A stretch of DNA of 64,000 nt from Mycolicibacterium sp. S2-37 (GCF_017352375.1 NZ_JAFEVR010000004.1:62001-126000); one strand, 5' to 3'. Counted from the first letter of the stretch, positions 10,399 to 24,638 are shown. The notes: generated by a model from the sequence alone, not told the origin. Numbers and translations are program-made.

Positions 10399-10474
10399 AA
10401 TTACATAGTTGTAATTAGTTGTTGCGTTATCGAAAGGTGATAAAGGAATTTCCGGGTGTCCCCCGGGACCGGTA

Positions 10475-11029
10475 TCAGCCCTGTTCAACAGGGGTTTTGG
10501 CGCCGTCGTCGACGGCCGCCGGAACGGTGCGTTTGCTCCACACCTGGAGCAGTCGGGTGGCCGCGGCAGCCGCGGCGACGAACAGCACCAGCGCAATCGT
10601 CAATAGCGTCCACGGAAAGTCGTCGGTGGTGATCTGGTCGACGAAATTCTGCGCGGACTGCACCGGGTTGCCGGTCTTCGCCAGGTCCTGCCCGGCCTCC
10701 AGCGTGACCCGGTCGATGGATCCGCTGTAGGTCCCGGCGAACGACGGGCTCAGGGCGAGCACGGTCGAGTCCGGATAGGCGATCCCCACCTCCGTCGCGA
10801 TGTCACGCAACGGGGTGTCGATGTGCGGATCATGGTCGATGACGACGATCTTGAGATCGATGCCGTCGGCCCTCGCCTCCGACACGATCTGGCGCAGACC
10901 GGCTTCGTCGACGCCCAGGGGTGCGCTGACACCGTCGGCCCCCACCTCGGCGAGCACCTTGTCCAGGTCGAGGTCCGGCGGGATGAAGCCGGGAAGGAAC
11001 GGAAGCACGTCCGGCATGACGCCAGACAT
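10475..11029 (-). CDS. conserved membrane protein, Rv1476 family
   Basis: This protein of about 184 residues has a soluble N-terminal part (PDLDLDKVLAEVGADGVSAP, LKIVVIDHDPHI) and one membrane segment near the C-terminus (WTLLTIALVLFVAAAAAATRLL), followed by a short tail. The family sits next to ripA in mycobacteria (Rv1476) and its function is unknown. The start is uncertain. ATG 11029 gives a length close to the tuberculosis protein; GTG codons at 11047, 11056 and 11068 are alternatives. It is divergent from acn, and a GTCACA copy lies at 11043-11048. Confidence 0.82.
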   Translation of the reverse strand: MSGVMPDVLPFLPGFIPPDLDLDKVLAEVGADGVSAPLGVDEAGLRQIVSEARADGIDLKIVVIDHDPHIDTPLRDIATEVGIAYPDSTVLALSPSFAGTYSGSIDRVTLEAGQDLAKTGNPVQSAQNFVDQITTDDFPWTLLTIALVLFVAAAAAATRLLQVWSKRTVPAAVDDGAKTPVEQG

Positions 11030-11031
11030 GA

Positions 11032-14049
<3,018 letters not shown>

Positions 14050-14061
14050 GGCTGGTCTCCC

Positions 14062-14643
14062 GTGCCCCGGGTCACCGACGATCATCTGGCGGCGCGCCGC
14101 CGCCAGATCCTCGACGGCGCCCGGCGCTGCTTTGCGGAATACGGATACAACGAGGCGACCGTGCGACGGCTCGAACAGACCATCGGGCTGTCGCGCGGCG
14201 CCATCTTCCACCACTTCCGCGACAAGGACACGCTGTTCTTCGAGCTGGCCCGCGAAGACGCCGAACGCATGGCCGACGTTGCCTCCCGCGAAGGCCTGAT
14301 CCAGGTCATGCGCGACATGCTGGCCGCCCCGGAACAGTTCGACTGGCTGGCCACCCGGCTGGAGATCGCGCGCAAACTGCGCAACGATCCGGTGTTCCAC
14401 CGGGGCTGGGTCGAACGTTCCGCGGAGCTGTCAGCGGCGACGACGGAACGGTTGCGGCGGCAGAAGCAGGCCGGCCGGCTGCGCGATGACGTGCCCAGCG
14501 ACGTGCTGCAGACCTACCTGGATCTGGTGCTCGACGGTTTGGTGGCGCGGTTGGCCTCCGGGGACGACCCCGCCCGACTCGGAGCCGTGCTGGATCTCGT
14601 CGAGGCCTCGGTGCGCCAGCAGAGTTCGGACGTCACGAGCTGA
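14062..14643 (+). CDS. acnR: TetR-family repressor of aconitase, AcnR (Rv1474c)
   Basis: This 193-residue TetR regulator has a helix-turn-helix at about residues 12-58 (ILDGARRCFAEYGYNEATV, GLSRGAIFHHFRDKDTLF). It starts at GTG 14062, 12 bases after the acn stop, so it is cotranscribed with acn. The acn-acnR order is conserved in Corynebacterium and Mycobacterium, where AcnR represses acn. The matching operator in the acn promoter (11146-11161) supports this assignment directly. The C-terminal ligand domain is of the size usual for AcnR (about 190 residues). Confidence 0.93.
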   Translation: MPRVTDDHLAARRRQILDGARRCFAEYGYNEATVRRLEQTIGLSRGAIFHHFRDKDTLFFELAREDAERMADVASREGLIQVMRDMLAAPEQFDWLATRLEIARKLRNDPVFHRGWVERSAELSAATTERLRRQKQAGRLRDDVPSDVLQTYLDLVLDGLVARLASGDDPARLGAVLDLVEASVRQQSSDVTS

Positions 14644-14830
14644 CGCGGCGGGTGCGGTGGTTCGGTCCACCGCGGCTGCGCATCGTCGTACCGGACTCGC
14701 GCAGCATGCTGTGAATCGAACCGTAGGACCGGCCGGTCGACGCAACCAGCGACCGGATGCTCGCCCCACCCTCATAGGCCCTACGCAGTTCGCTCAGCAG
14801 CTGTTCCCTGGACTGCTCCGAATCCTTCAT
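14633..14830 (-). CDS. small helix-turn-helix protein (Rv1473A)
   Basis: This 65-residue protein contains a resolvase/MerR-like helix-turn-helix, ELRRAYEGGASIRSLVASTG followed by RSYGSIHSMLRESG, and ends with a basic tail RSRGGPNHRTRR. It is a compact DNA-binding protein conserved in actinomycetes and corresponds to Rv1473A. I chose ATG 14830 because GGGGAG lies 6 bases upstream; the longer frame has no ribosome site. It converges with acnR, with an 11-base overlap. Two ACCCAGCGG direct repeats (14858-14866, 14873-14881) lie just upstream and may be an operator. Its targets are unknown. Confidence 0.88.
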   Translation of the reverse strand: MKDSEQSREQLLSELRRAYEGGASIRSLVASTGRSYGSIHSMLRESGTTMRSRGGPNHRTRRVSS

Positions 14831-14857
14831 CGCATCTCCCCGCTCGTGACGCCCCCG

Positions 14858-14881
14858 ACCCAGCGGTGACATACCCAGCGG
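14858..14881. repeat. direct repeat ACCCAGCGG upstream of the small HTH gene
   Basis: Two exact 9-base copies, 15 bases from start to start (about one and a half helical turns), lie 28-51 bases upstream of the Rv1473A-like start. They could be an operator for this DNA-binding protein itself; this is inference. Confidence 0.35.
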
Positions 14882-14909
14882 GGGAAGGGTTAATCGGCGG
14901 CTGCGCATT

Positions 14910-14930
14910 TTCGCGCCAACGGTGCGCGAA
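14910..14930 (-). terminator. hairpin after the ABC-F gene
   Basis: A perfect 7-base stem (TTCGCGC with GCGCGAA) and 7-base loop lie a few bases after the ABC-F stop codon. On the minus strand it is followed by AAUGC, not by U residues. It is a plausible tail-less terminator separating the ABC-F gene from the small HTH gene. Confidence 0.45.
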
Positions 14931-14935
14931 GTGGA

Positions 14936-16573
14936 TCAGGCGAGCTCGATGAGGTCGCGGTACTCCTCAGACCAATAGTCCTCGGTGCCGTCGGGCAGCA
15001 GCACGACCCGTTGCGGATCGAGGGCCTCGGCCGCCCCCGGATCGTGGGTCACCAGCACGACCGCGCCCTGATAGCTGCGCAGCGCGTCGAGCACCTGTTC
15101 CCTGGAGGCCGGGTCGAGGTTGTTGGTCGGCTCGTCGAGCAGCAGGACATTCGCGGTCGACGCGACCAGACCGGCGAGCGCCAAGCGGGTCTTCTCGCCG
15201 CCGGACAGCGTGCCGGCGAACTGATCCAGCTGGGGGCCGGTGAACATGAACGCGCCGAGCAGACCGCGCAGATCCTGCTCCCCGGTGTCGGGCGCCGCGT
15301 GGCGGATGTTCTCCCACACGGTGGCGTTGCCGTCGATGGTGTCGTGCTCCTGCGCGAAATACCCGAGCTTCAGCCCGTGTCCGGGTTCGATGACGCCCGC
15401 GTCGGCTTTCTCCACCCCGGCCAGGATGCGCAACAGCGTGGTCTTCCCTGCGCCGTTCAGTCCGAGCACGACGACGCGGGATCCCTTGTCGATCGCCAGA
15501 TCGACGCCGGTGAAGATCTCCAGCGAGCCGTAGTTCTTGGTCAGCCCCTTGGCCACCAGCGGCGTGCGACCGCACACCGCAGGGGTCGGGAACCGGATCT
15601 TGGCCACCTTGTCGGCCACCCGCTCGTCGTCGAGCTCGGCGATCATCCGGTCGGCACGCCGGAGCATGTTCTGCGCCGCAACGGCTTTGGTGGCCTTGGC
15701 ACCCATCTTCGCGGCCTGGGCGCGCAATGCGGACGCCTTCTTCTCGGCGTTGGCCCGTTCCCGGCGGCGGCGCTGTTCGTCGGTGGCCCGGGCGTCGAGG
15801 TACTTCTGCCAGCCCATGTTGTAGACGTCGGCCTCACCGCGTACCGCGTCGAGGAACCACACCCGGTTCACCACGTCGGCGAGCAGGTCGACGTCGTGGC
15901 TGATCACCACGAGGCCACCGGTGTGGTTCTGCAGGAACGTGCGCAGCCAGCCGATCGAGTCGGCGTCGAGGTGGTTGGTCGGCTCGTCGAGTAAGAGAGT
16001 GGTGCCTGAACCTCCAGCCCCGGATCCGCCATCGCTCGCCGCGAACAGGATGCGGGCCAGTTCGACGCGTCGGCGCTGACCACCGGACAGCGTCCGCAAC
16101 GGCTGCGTCAGCACCCGTTCGGGCAGGCCGAGGCTCGCGCAGATCCGGCCTGCCTCGCTCTCGGCGGCATACCCGCCGAGAGCGGAGAAGCGCTCCTCGA
16201 GTACGCCGTAGCGTTTGACCGCCTTGTCCCGGGTGGCGTCGTCGGCGACCTCGGCCATCAGGGCCTGTTGTTTCTCCAGCTCCGAGAGCAAGGTGTCCAG
16301 CCCGCGGGCCGAGAGCACCCGGTCGCGCGCCAGCATGTCGAGGTCGCCCTCGCGGGGGTCCTGCGGCAGATACCCGACCTCACCGCTGCGGGTGACGGAG
16401 CCGGCGTAGGGCTCGCCTTCGCCGGCCAGGATGCGCATGGTGGTGGTCTTGCCCGCGCCGTTGCGGCCCACCAGCCCGATACGGTCGCCGGGCTGGATGC
16501 GCAGCGCCGCGCCCTCGGTGGATAGCAGGGTGCGCGCCCCGGCGCGGACCTCCAGGTCCGTTGCGGTGATCAC
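14936..16573 (-). CDS. ABC-F family ATPase (Rv1473)
   Basis: This 545-residue protein has two ABC domains and no membrane segments. Domain 1 shows GRNGAGKTT, LSGGQRRRVEL and DEPTNHLD; domain 2 shows GLNGAGKTTL, LSGGEKTRLAL and DEPTNNLD. A charged linker (about residues 245-310) joins them. ABC-F proteins act on the ribosome, and Rv1473 belongs to the WhiB7-linked intrinsic antibiotic-resistance set in M. tuberculosis. GTG 16573 has AGGAG 8 bases upstream. It follows echA12 by 27 bases on the same strand and is probably cotranscribed with it. Whether this one protects ribosomes or tunes translation cannot be told from sequence. Confidence 0.93.
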   Translation of the reverse strand: MITATDLEVRAGARTLLSTEGAALRIQPGDRIGLVGRNGAGKTTTMRILAGEGEPYAGSVTRSGEVGYLPQDPREGDLDMLARDRVLSARGLDTLLSELEKQQALMAEVADDATRDKAVKRYGVLEERFSALGGYAAESEAGRICASLGLPERVLTQPLRTLSGGQRRRVELARILFAASDGGSGAGGSGTTLLLDEPTNHLDADSIGWLRTFLQNHTGGLVVISHDVDLLADVVNRVWFLDAVRGEADVYNMGWQKYLDARATDEQRRRRERANAEKKASALRAQAAKMGAKATKAVAAQNMLRRADRMIAELDDERVADKVAKIRFPTPAVCGRTPLVAKGLTKNYGSLEIFTGVDLAIDKGSRVVVLGLNGAGKTTLLRILAGVEKADAGVIEPGHGLKLGYFAQEHDTIDGNATVWENIRHAAPDTGEQDLRGLLGAFMFTGPQLDQFAGTLSGGEKTRLALAGLVASTANVLLLDEPTNNLDPASREQVLDALRSYQGAVVLVTHDPGAAEALDPQRVVLLPDGTEDYWSEEYRDLIELA

Positions 16574-16600
16574 GCCGTCTGCTCCTCATATGTCGTCGGT

Positions 16601-17410
16601 CTATTTGTCGTCGGTGAAACTCGGGGGCCGTCGCTGCGCGCGCGCGGCAACTGCTTCCTCGAAGTTCGCGGTGAGCAGGCGCACATAGAGCTGGCCCAGG
16701 CCCTCGGCCTGCATATGCCCTTCCAGGCTAGCGGCGTCCATCCCACTCCACAGTGTGCGCTTGGTCAACTCGATTCCCGGCCGCGAGAAGGATGCGATGC
16801 GTTCGGCGACGTCGAAGCATGCGTCGAGCAGCTCGTCCTCGGGCACCGTGCGCGACACCAATCCGATCCGTTCGGCCTCGTCGGCGGTGACGTCGCGGCC
16901 GGTCAGCATGATCTCGAACGCCCGCGACGAACCGATGGCCCGTGGCAGCAGATAGCTCAGTCCGAGCTCGCTGGCGGTCAGGCCGTTGTTGATCCCGGCC
17001 GCCCGGAAGTAGGCGCCCGAGGCGGCCAACCGGATGTCAGCGGCAAGGGCGAGGCAGAGTCCGCCGCCGATCGCCGCGCCGTTGACGGCGGCGATCACCG
17101 GCTGATGCATCTTGCGCAGCGCCAGGATGACGTCGTCGAGCAGTTCCATCGACCGCAACGCATACGTGGGCCGGGTCAGCCCGTCGACGTGCGGAACCGA
17201 GCCCGCCGACTTGTGGTCGGCGCCCGAAGAGAATCCGCGGCCCGCCCCGGTGAGCACCACGGCCCGCACCGAGTTGTCGTAGGTGAGCTCACCGAGCACC
17301 TGCCTCAGCGGCACCATGACGTCGAAGGCCATCGAGTTCATCCGCTCGGGGCGGTTGAGCGTGACCAGGGCGACGTGGGGGCGCGGCCGGTCGACGAGAA
17401 CGTGTGTCAC
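16601..17410 (-). CDS. echA12: enoyl-CoA hydratase/isomerase family protein EchA12
   Basis: This 269-residue crotonase-fold protein shows oxyanion-hole regions in RGFSSGADHKSAG and NGAAIGGGLCLALAAD, and AGINNGLTASELGLSYLLPR where the catalytic acids lie in true hydratases. The second Glu (SELG) is present but the first catalytic position is not obvious. The reaction could therefore be hydration, isomerisation or another acyl-CoA step. It corresponds to Rv1472 by synteny, lying between the thioredoxin gene and the ABC-F gene. GTG 17410 starts MTHVLVDRP. Confidence 0.88.
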   Translation of the reverse strand: MTHVLVDRPRPHVALVTLNRPERMNSMAFDVMVPLRQVLGELTYDNSVRAVVLTGAGRGFSSGADHKSAGSVPHVDGLTRPTYALRSMELLDDVILALRKMHQPVIAAVNGAAIGGGLCLALAADIRLAASGAYFRAAGINNGLTASELGLSYLLPRAIGSSRAFEIMLTGRDVTADEAERIGLVSRTVPEDELLDACFDVAERIASFSRPGIELTKRTLWSGMDAASLEGHMQAEGLGQLYVRLLTANFEEAVAARAQRRPPSFTDDK

Positions 17411-17436
17411 TCGTGCACGTTATCGCGCACGTGCGC

Positions 17437-17802
17437 TCACTCCGGCTGACCGTCGCCCTGTGCCGCGATCGCGGCGTCGATGTCGAACTCCTTGACCTTC
17501 TGCACGAGGTCCTCGAGGGCCGCCGGGGGCAGCGCGCCGGCCTGGTTGAACACCAGCTTGCCCTTCTTGAACGCCATCAGCGTCGGAATGGAGCGGATGT
17601 CGGCGGCCTGGGCGAGCGCCTGCTCGGCCTCGGTGTCGACCTTGGCGTACACCACGTCGGGGTGCTTCTCCGATGAGGCCGCGAACGTGGGCGCGAAGGC
17701 CTTGCACGGCCCGCACCAGGAGGCCCAGAAGTCGACGAGCACGATGTCGTTGTCGGTGATCGTGTCGTTGAACTGATCAGCGGTGATGTCTTGCGTTGCC
17801 AT
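17437..17802 (-). CDS. trxB1: thioredoxin (Rv1471 type)
   Basis: This 121-residue thioredoxin has the active site WCGPC, the DFWASWCGPCK strand, and the cis-proline motif SIPTLM. It reduces protein disulfides in the cytosol using thioredoxin reductase. The tuberculosis ortholog carries the confusing name trxB1 although it is a thioredoxin, not a reductase. ATG 17802 has AGGAC 5 bases upstream. The gene is followed by echA12 at 27 bases. The adjoining trxA/ctpD genes of M. tuberculosis are absent; a membrane-protein gene lies upstream instead. Confidence 0.94.
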   Translation of the reverse strand: MATQDITADQFNDTITDNDIVLVDFWASWCGPCKAFAPTFAASSEKHPDVVYAKVDTEAEQALAQAADIRSIPTLMAFKKGKLVFNQAGALPPAALEDLVQKVKEFDIDAAIAAQGDGQPE

Positions 17803-17823
17803 GTCTGTCCTAACGCGGGGTGG

Positions 17824-18390
17824 TCAAGCGGTGTTCCCGCCCGGTGCGCGGCCGACACCTGCCAGGGCGGTGGCCAGCGCGGAGTTCAGCAGCAATTCGC
17901 GCCGCCGGGACGGCCACCAGAACAGCTCGATGGCCAGCAGACCGAGGTACACGCAGGAGGCGACGGTGTCGCGAACCGATCCGCTCGCGGCGTCGTACAC
18001 CGCTATCGCGAGCGCGACGGCCAGCACCAGCCAGATCACCCAGCGGTAGGTGTTCTCCCTGTCGGCCGCCGCGCGCAGTCCTGTGCTGTAGTCGATCACG
18101 CCGCGGGCCAGACGGTCGCCGTCGACCGGATAGCCGCGCCGCGCCGCGCGCACGATCTGCACCCGCTCGGCACCGGTGAACGCGGCCGCTCCCGGCCAGT
18201 AGTGCCGCAGGCGGGACTCGGTCAGCGGTCCGAGCACGGCGCCGGTGATGACGGCGACGAGGATCGCGGCCAGGGGCATACCGGAGTCGAGCAGCGCCAG
18301 TGCACCGAGGAACACCCCGATCCCCACTGCGAGCAGCAGCGTCCGGACGGCCGGGCCACCCCGCCACACCGTCGCCCACGCCGCCACCAC
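17824..18390 (-). CDS. putative membrane protein of unknown function
   Basis: This 188-residue protein has about four hydrophobic segments: two near the N-terminus (TLLLAVGIGVFLGALALL, AILVAVITGAVLGPL) and two near the C-terminus (WVIWLVLAVALAIAV, CVYLGLLAIELFWW). An Arg-rich cytosolic loop lies between the pairs. I recognise no family motif. It begins with two successive GTG codons (18390, 18387). It lies between sufT and the thioredoxin gene on the same strand, where M. tuberculosis has fadE15, a PE_PGRS gene and ctpD, so it looks specific to environmental mycobacteria. Confidence 0.75.
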   Translation of the reverse strand: MVAAWATVWRGGPAVRTLLLAVGIGVFLGALALLDSGMPLAAILVAVITGAVLGPLTESRLRHYWPGAAAFTGAERVQIVRAARRGYPVDGDRLARGVIDYSTGLRAAADRENTYRWVIWLVLAVALAIAVYDAASGSVRDTVASCVYLGLLAIELFWWPSRRRELLLNSALATALAGVGRAPGGNTA

Positions 18391-18425
18391 AGCGTGATTC
18401 TGACGCCGCGACCGGCGTTATGGAC

Positions 18426-18770
18426 CTAGACGGTGAAACCAAGGGCGCGAAGTTGCTCGCGGCCGTCCTCGGTGATCTTGTCCGGGCCCCACGGCGGGTT
18501 CCACACCCAGTTGATCTTGATCTCGTCGACCAGACCGGCGCCCACCAGCGCGGTCCGCGACTGATCCTCGATGACATCGGTCAGCGGACACGCCGCCGAC
18601 GTCAGCGTCATGTCGATCAGCGCGACGTTGCGGCCTTCGCCCTTCTCGACGTTCAGGCCGTACACCAGTCCCAGATCCACGACGTTGATGCCCAGTTCCG
18701 GGTCGACGACGTCGCGCATCGCCTCTTCGAGGTCGGCGAGCATCTCGTCGCTCGCTGTGGTCTCACTCAT
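18426..18770 (-). CDS. sufT: SufT/MIP18-type Fe-S assembly factor (Rv1466)
   Basis: This 114-residue DUF59 protein has the motif DPELGINVVDLGLVYG and the conserved Cys in TLTSAACPLTDVI, ending in NPPWGPDKI. DUF59 proteins help deliver or mature Fe-S clusters. It is the last gene of the suf operon, 24 bases after sufU. The ribosome site GAGGAG comes from a 21-base repeat element that fills the gap (18779-18799). Confidence 0.94.
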   Translation of the reverse strand: MSETTASDEMLADLEEAMRDVVDPELGINVVDLGLVYGLNVEKGEGRNVALIDMTLTSAACPLTDVIEDQSRTALVGAGLVDEIKINWVWNPPWGPDKITEDGREQLRALGFTV

Positions 18771-18778
18771 CAGTTCTC

Positions 18779-18794
18779 CTCTTCGCGCAAGCGC

Positions 18795-18799
<5 letters not shown>
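18779..18799. repeat. 21-bp dispersed repeat, copy 2
   Basis: Exact second copy of the element at 5836-5856. It again starts on the TGA stop of the upstream gene (sufU) and fills the gap to the next gene (sufT). Its end supplies the AGAG of the sufT ribosome site. Confidence 0.7.
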
Positions 18800-21305
<2,506 letters not shown>

Positions 21306-21306
21306 A

Positions 21307-22488
21307 TCAGCTGTTTCTCGCTTCGGTGATCGCTAGTTCTCGTTCGATGGCTTCGGTCAGGCGCTCGCGCACCGCGGGCACGGCGATCTTCGCGATGATC
21401 TCGCCGAAGAAGCCGCGCACCACCAGGCGGCGGGCCTGCTGCTCGGGAATGCCGCGCGCACGCAGGTAGAACAATTGCTCGTCGTCGAAACGGCCTGTCG
21501 CACTGGCGTGGCCGGCACCGAGGATCTCACCGGTCTCGATCTCCAGGTTGGGCACCGAGTCGGCGCGGGCGCCGTCGGTGAGCACCAGGTTGCGATTGGC
21601 CTCGTAGGTGTCGGTGCCGGTGGCCTCGGCGCGGATCAGCACGTCACCCACCCACACGGTGTGCGCGTCGGGCTTGGTGGAATCCGGATCCCCTTGCAAC
21701 GCACCCTTGTACAGCACGTCGGACTTGCAGTTGGGCTGCGAGTGGTCGACCAGCAACCGGGATTCGAAGTGCTGACCGTCGTCGGCGAAGTACGTGCCGA
21801 GCAGCTTGGCGTCCCCGCCGGGGCCGGTGTAGCGCACGGTGGCCGTGGTGCGGACCAGATCGCCACCGAGGGTCACGTTGACGTGTCCGAGCACGGCATC
21901 CTTGCCGAGCTTCGCGTGGTGGGCACTGACGTGGACCGTGTCGTCGGCCCAGTCGGCGATCCAGATGACGCCGAGCCCAGCCGAGTCGCCGACGATGATC
22001 TCGACGTTGTCGGCGTAGGTGCCACTGCCACGTAGATCGACCACAACGATGGCCCGCGACAGTTCCTCGACCCGGATCTGCAGGTGCCCGTAGGCCACCT
22101 GTCCCTCGCCGGGGCCGGTGATGGAGATCTCGATCGGCTCGGCCACCTCGGTGTCCCGTCCGACGGTCACCACGGTCGCGGTGTCGAACGACGAGTACGC
22201 CTGGGCGGCAACGCGGTCGGCGGGCGCACCGCCCTGGCCGAGGCGCTCGTCGGTGCGGTCCACGGTCTCTACGGTGACGCCGGGGCGCTCACTCACCTCG
22301 ATGGCCGCCGAAGCCGTCGCCGCCGCAGAGCCGTCGTGCAGTCCGCGCAGCCGACGCAGCGGGGTGAACCGCCACAGCTCGTCGCGGCCGCCGGGCACCT
22401 CGAAGGCGTTGACGTCGAACGAGGAGAACAGCTCGCCCTTGTTCTTGACGATCCCTTCAGCGGCTTCGGTCAGATTGGTCTGCGTCAC
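21307..22488 (-). CDS. sufD: SufD scaffold subunit (Rv1462)
   Basis: This 393-residue partner of SufB has the right-handed beta-helix type core and the C-terminal part GHASATGRFDDEQLFYLRARGI followed by EQQARRLVVRGFFGEI, typical of SufB/SufD. GTG 22488 overlaps the sufB stop by one base (TAGTG). SufB-SufC2-SufD builds Fe-S clusters. Confidence 0.96.
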   Translation of the reverse strand: MTQTNLTEAAEGIVKNKGELFSSFDVNAFEVPGGRDELWRFTPLRRLRGLHDGSAAATASAAIEVSERPGVTVETVDRTDERLGQGGAPADRVAAQAYSSFDTATVVTVGRDTEVAEPIEISITGPGEGQVAYGHLQIRVEELSRAIVVVDLRGSGTYADNVEIIVGDSAGLGVIWIADWADDTVHVSAHHAKLGKDAVLGHVNVTLGGDLVRTTATVRYTGPGGDAKLLGTYFADDGQHFESRLLVDHSQPNCKSDVLYKGALQGDPDSTKPDAHTVWVGDVLIRAEATGTDTYEANRNLVLTDGARADSVPNLEIETGEILGAGHASATGRFDDEQLFYLRARGIPEQQARRLVVRGFFGEIIAKIAVPAVRERLTEAIERELAITEARNS

Positions 22489-23918
22489 TAGCCGACCGCT
22501 CCTTCCATCTGCAGCTCGATCAGGCGGTTGAGCTCGAGGGCGTACTCCATCGGGAGTTCCTTGGCGATCGGCTCGACGAAGCCGCGGACCACCATGGCCA
22601 TTGCCTCGTCCTCGGTGAGCCCGCGGCTCATCAGATAGAACAGCTGATCGGCGCTGACCTTGGACACGGTCGCCTCGTGACCCATCGTCACGTCGTCCTC
22701 ACGGATGTCGACGTAGGGATAGGTGTCCGAGCGGCTCACCGAATCAACAAGGAGCGCATCACATTTGACGCTGGAGCGGGACCCGTGGGCGCCCTTGTTG
22801 ATCTGGACCAGGCCTCGGTAGGACGCCCGGCCGCCGCCGCGGGCCACCGACTTGGACACGATGTTGGACGACGTGTTGGGCGCCAGGTGCAGCATCTTGG
22901 CGCCGGTGTCCTGGTGCTGACCCTCGCCGGCGAACGCGACCGAGAGCACCTCGCCCTTGGCGTGCTCGCCGGTCATCCACACCGCCGGGTACTTCATGGT
23001 GACCTTGGAGCCGATGTTGCCGTCGACCCACTCCATGGTGGCGCCGGCCTCGGCCCGGGCCCGCTTGGTGACCAGGTTGTAGACGTTGTTGGACCAGTTC
23101 TGGATGGTCGTGTAGCGGCAGCGCCCGCCGGGCTTGACGATGATCTCGACGACGGCGGAGTGCAGCGAGTCGCTCTTGTAGATCGGCGCGGTGCAGCCCT
23201 CCACGTAGTGCACGTAGGCGTCCTCGTCGACGATGATCAGCGTCCGCTCGAACTGGCCCATGTTCTCGGTGTTGATCCGGAAGTAGGCCTGCAGCGGGAT
23301 GTCGACGTGCACGCCCTTGGGGACGTAGATGAACGACCCGCCCGACCACACCGCGGTGTTCAACGCGGAGAACTTGTTGTCACCGGCCGGGATCACCGTG
23401 CCGAAGTACTGCTTGAACAGCTCGGGATGCTCGCGCAGGCCGGAGTCGGTGTCGAGGAAGATCACGCCCTGGGCCTCGAGGTCCTCACGGATCGAGTGGT
23501 AGACGACCTCGGACTCGTACTGGGCCGCGACACCGGACACCAGCCGCTGCTTCTCAGCCTCGGGGATGCCCAGCTTGTCGTAGGTGTTCTTGATGTCGGC
23601 GGGCAGGTCGTCCCAGGTGGCGGCCTGCTTCTCGCTCGAACGCACGAAGTACTTGATGTTGTCGAAGTGGATGCCGTCGAGGTCGGAACCCCAGTTGGGC
23701 ATCGGCTTCTTGTCGAAGGTGCGCAACGCACGCAACCGGACGTCGAGCATCCACTCGGGCTCGCTCTTCTTGGCGGAGATGTCGCGGACCACGGCCTCGG
23801 ACAGTCCGCGCTGCGCACTGGCGCCCGCGACGTCGGAGTCGGCCCAGCCATAGCCGTACTTGCCCAGCGAGGCGATGGCCTCTTCCTGGCTGAGCTGAGT
23901 CTCGGGGGTGGCGGTCAT
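22488..23918 (-). CDS. sufB: SufB scaffold subunit, intein-free (Rv1461)
   Basis: This 476-residue core subunit assembles Fe-S clusters. It starts [20 protein letters not shown] and shows [31 protein letters not shown], and near the C-terminus [20 protein letters not shown]. The length is that of a plain SufB. The M. tuberculosis gene is interrupted by an intein, and no such insert exists here. ATG 23918 overlaps the sufR stop as ATGA, so the repressor and the scaffold are translationally coupled. Confidence 0.97.
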   Translation of the reverse strand: MTATPETQLSQEEAIASLGKYGYGWADSDVAGASAQRGLSEAVVRDISAKKSEPEWMLDVRLRALRTFDKKPMPNWGSDLDGIHFDNIKYFVRSSEKQAATWDDLPADIKNTYDKLGIPEAEKQRLVSGVAAQYESEVVYHSIREDLEAQGVIFLDTDSGLREHPELFKQYFGTVIPAGDNKFSALNTAVWSGGSFIYVPKGVHVDIPLQAYFRINTENMGQFERTLIIVDEDAYVHYVEGCTAPIYKSDSLHSAVVEIIVKPGGRCRYTTIQNWSNNVYNLVTKRARAEAGATMEWVDGNIGSKVTMKYPAVWMTGEHAKGEVLSVAFAGEGQHQDTGAKMLHLAPNTSSNIVSKSVARGGGRASYRGLVQINKGAHGSRSSVKCDALLVDSVSRSDTYPYVDIREDDVTMGHEATVSKVSADQLFYLMSRGLTEDEAMAMVVRGFVEPIAKELPMEYALELNRLIELQMEGAVG

Positions 23919-24625
23919 GTCGACGCTCCTTGTTGTTCTTCGTGTTTCAGCGGTACGTGGGTGGTGCAGGCGCAGTCGCCGTTGACGATGGTGGCCAACC
24001 GCTGGACGTGGGTGCCGAGGATCTCGGCGAACGCCTCACGCTCGGCCTCGCAGAGCTCGGGGAACTCCTCGGCGACGTGGGACACCGGGCAGTGGTGCTG
24101 ACAGATCTGCACCCCACCCACCGGCCCGCTCATCGCGGTGGTGGTGGTCGCGTAACCCGCGTCGGTCAGCGCCGCCGCGACCCGTCCGGCCGTTGCCTCG
24201 ACATCACGTTCAACGGCATCGGGTGCCGGATTTACTCCCGCGAGGATGGTGTCGATACGGCGCCGGGCGAAGGTGCGCACAGCCTCGTCGCCGCCGAGCT
24301 CGCGCAGTTGGCGCATGGCGGCGGCAGCCAGGTCGTCGTAGGCGTGGCCGAGCTTGGCCCGCCCCGCGGCGGTCAGCCGATACCGCTTGGCGGGCCTGCC
24401 GCGGCCGGTGTGCTGCCACGCTGCGGCGGCGCTGGCCTGGGCGTCACCCGCGTCGATCAGCGCGTCCAGGTGTCTGCGGATACCCGCCGCCGAGATACCG
24501 AGCCGCTCGGCGATGGCCGATGCCGTGATCGGGCCCTCCAGCAGCAGCTGGACGATCGCCCCGCGGGTGTGGCCGTCGAGGACCGACGCGGAACCCGCGC
24601 CAGCGCTCTCCGGACGTAATTTCAC
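23915..24625 (-). CDS. sufR: Fe-S-sensing repressor SufR (Rv1460)
   Basis: This 236-residue winged-helix regulator has the DNA-binding part at about residues 15-85 ([51 protein letters not shown]). A C-terminal Cys cluster, [16 protein letters not shown] and NGDCACTTH, is suited to bind an Fe-S cluster. SufR represses the suf operon when clusters are plentiful. GTG 24625 is the most likely start: CACAAT lies 6 bases upstream, as in leaderless genes, and a TCACAA-N5-TTGTGA palindrome covers it. TTG 24664 or GTG 24649 would be longer alternatives. Confidence 0.92.
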   Translation of the reverse strand: MKLRPESAGAGSASVLDGHTRGAIVQLLLEGPITASAIAERLGISAAGIRRHLDALIDAGDAQASAAAAWQHTGRGRPAKRYRLTAAGRAKLGHAYDDLAAAAMRQLRELGGDEAVRTFARRRIDTILAGVNPAPDAVERDVEATAGRVAAALTDAGYATTTTAMSGPVGGVQICQHHCPVSHVAEEFPELCEAEREAFAEILGTHVQRLATIVNGDCACTTHVPLKHEEQQGAST

Positions 24626-24638
24626 AACACCATTGTGA
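24622..24638. promoter_or_regulatory. palindrome TCACAA-N5-TTGTGA at the sufR start (candidate SufR operator)
   Basis: A perfect 6-base inverted repeat with a 5-base spacer spans a CACAAT candidate -10 element and the GTG start of sufR. A repressor bound here would block the promoter of its own operon. SufR autoregulation is known in mycobacteria; assigning this palindrome to SufR is inference. Confidence 0.55.

Noticed and set aside
10276..10474. A c-di-AMP (ydaO-type) riboswitch upstream of ripA
   Set aside because: The leader is AT-rich but I could not find the conserved helices or sequence blocks; GTCACA elements explain it better.
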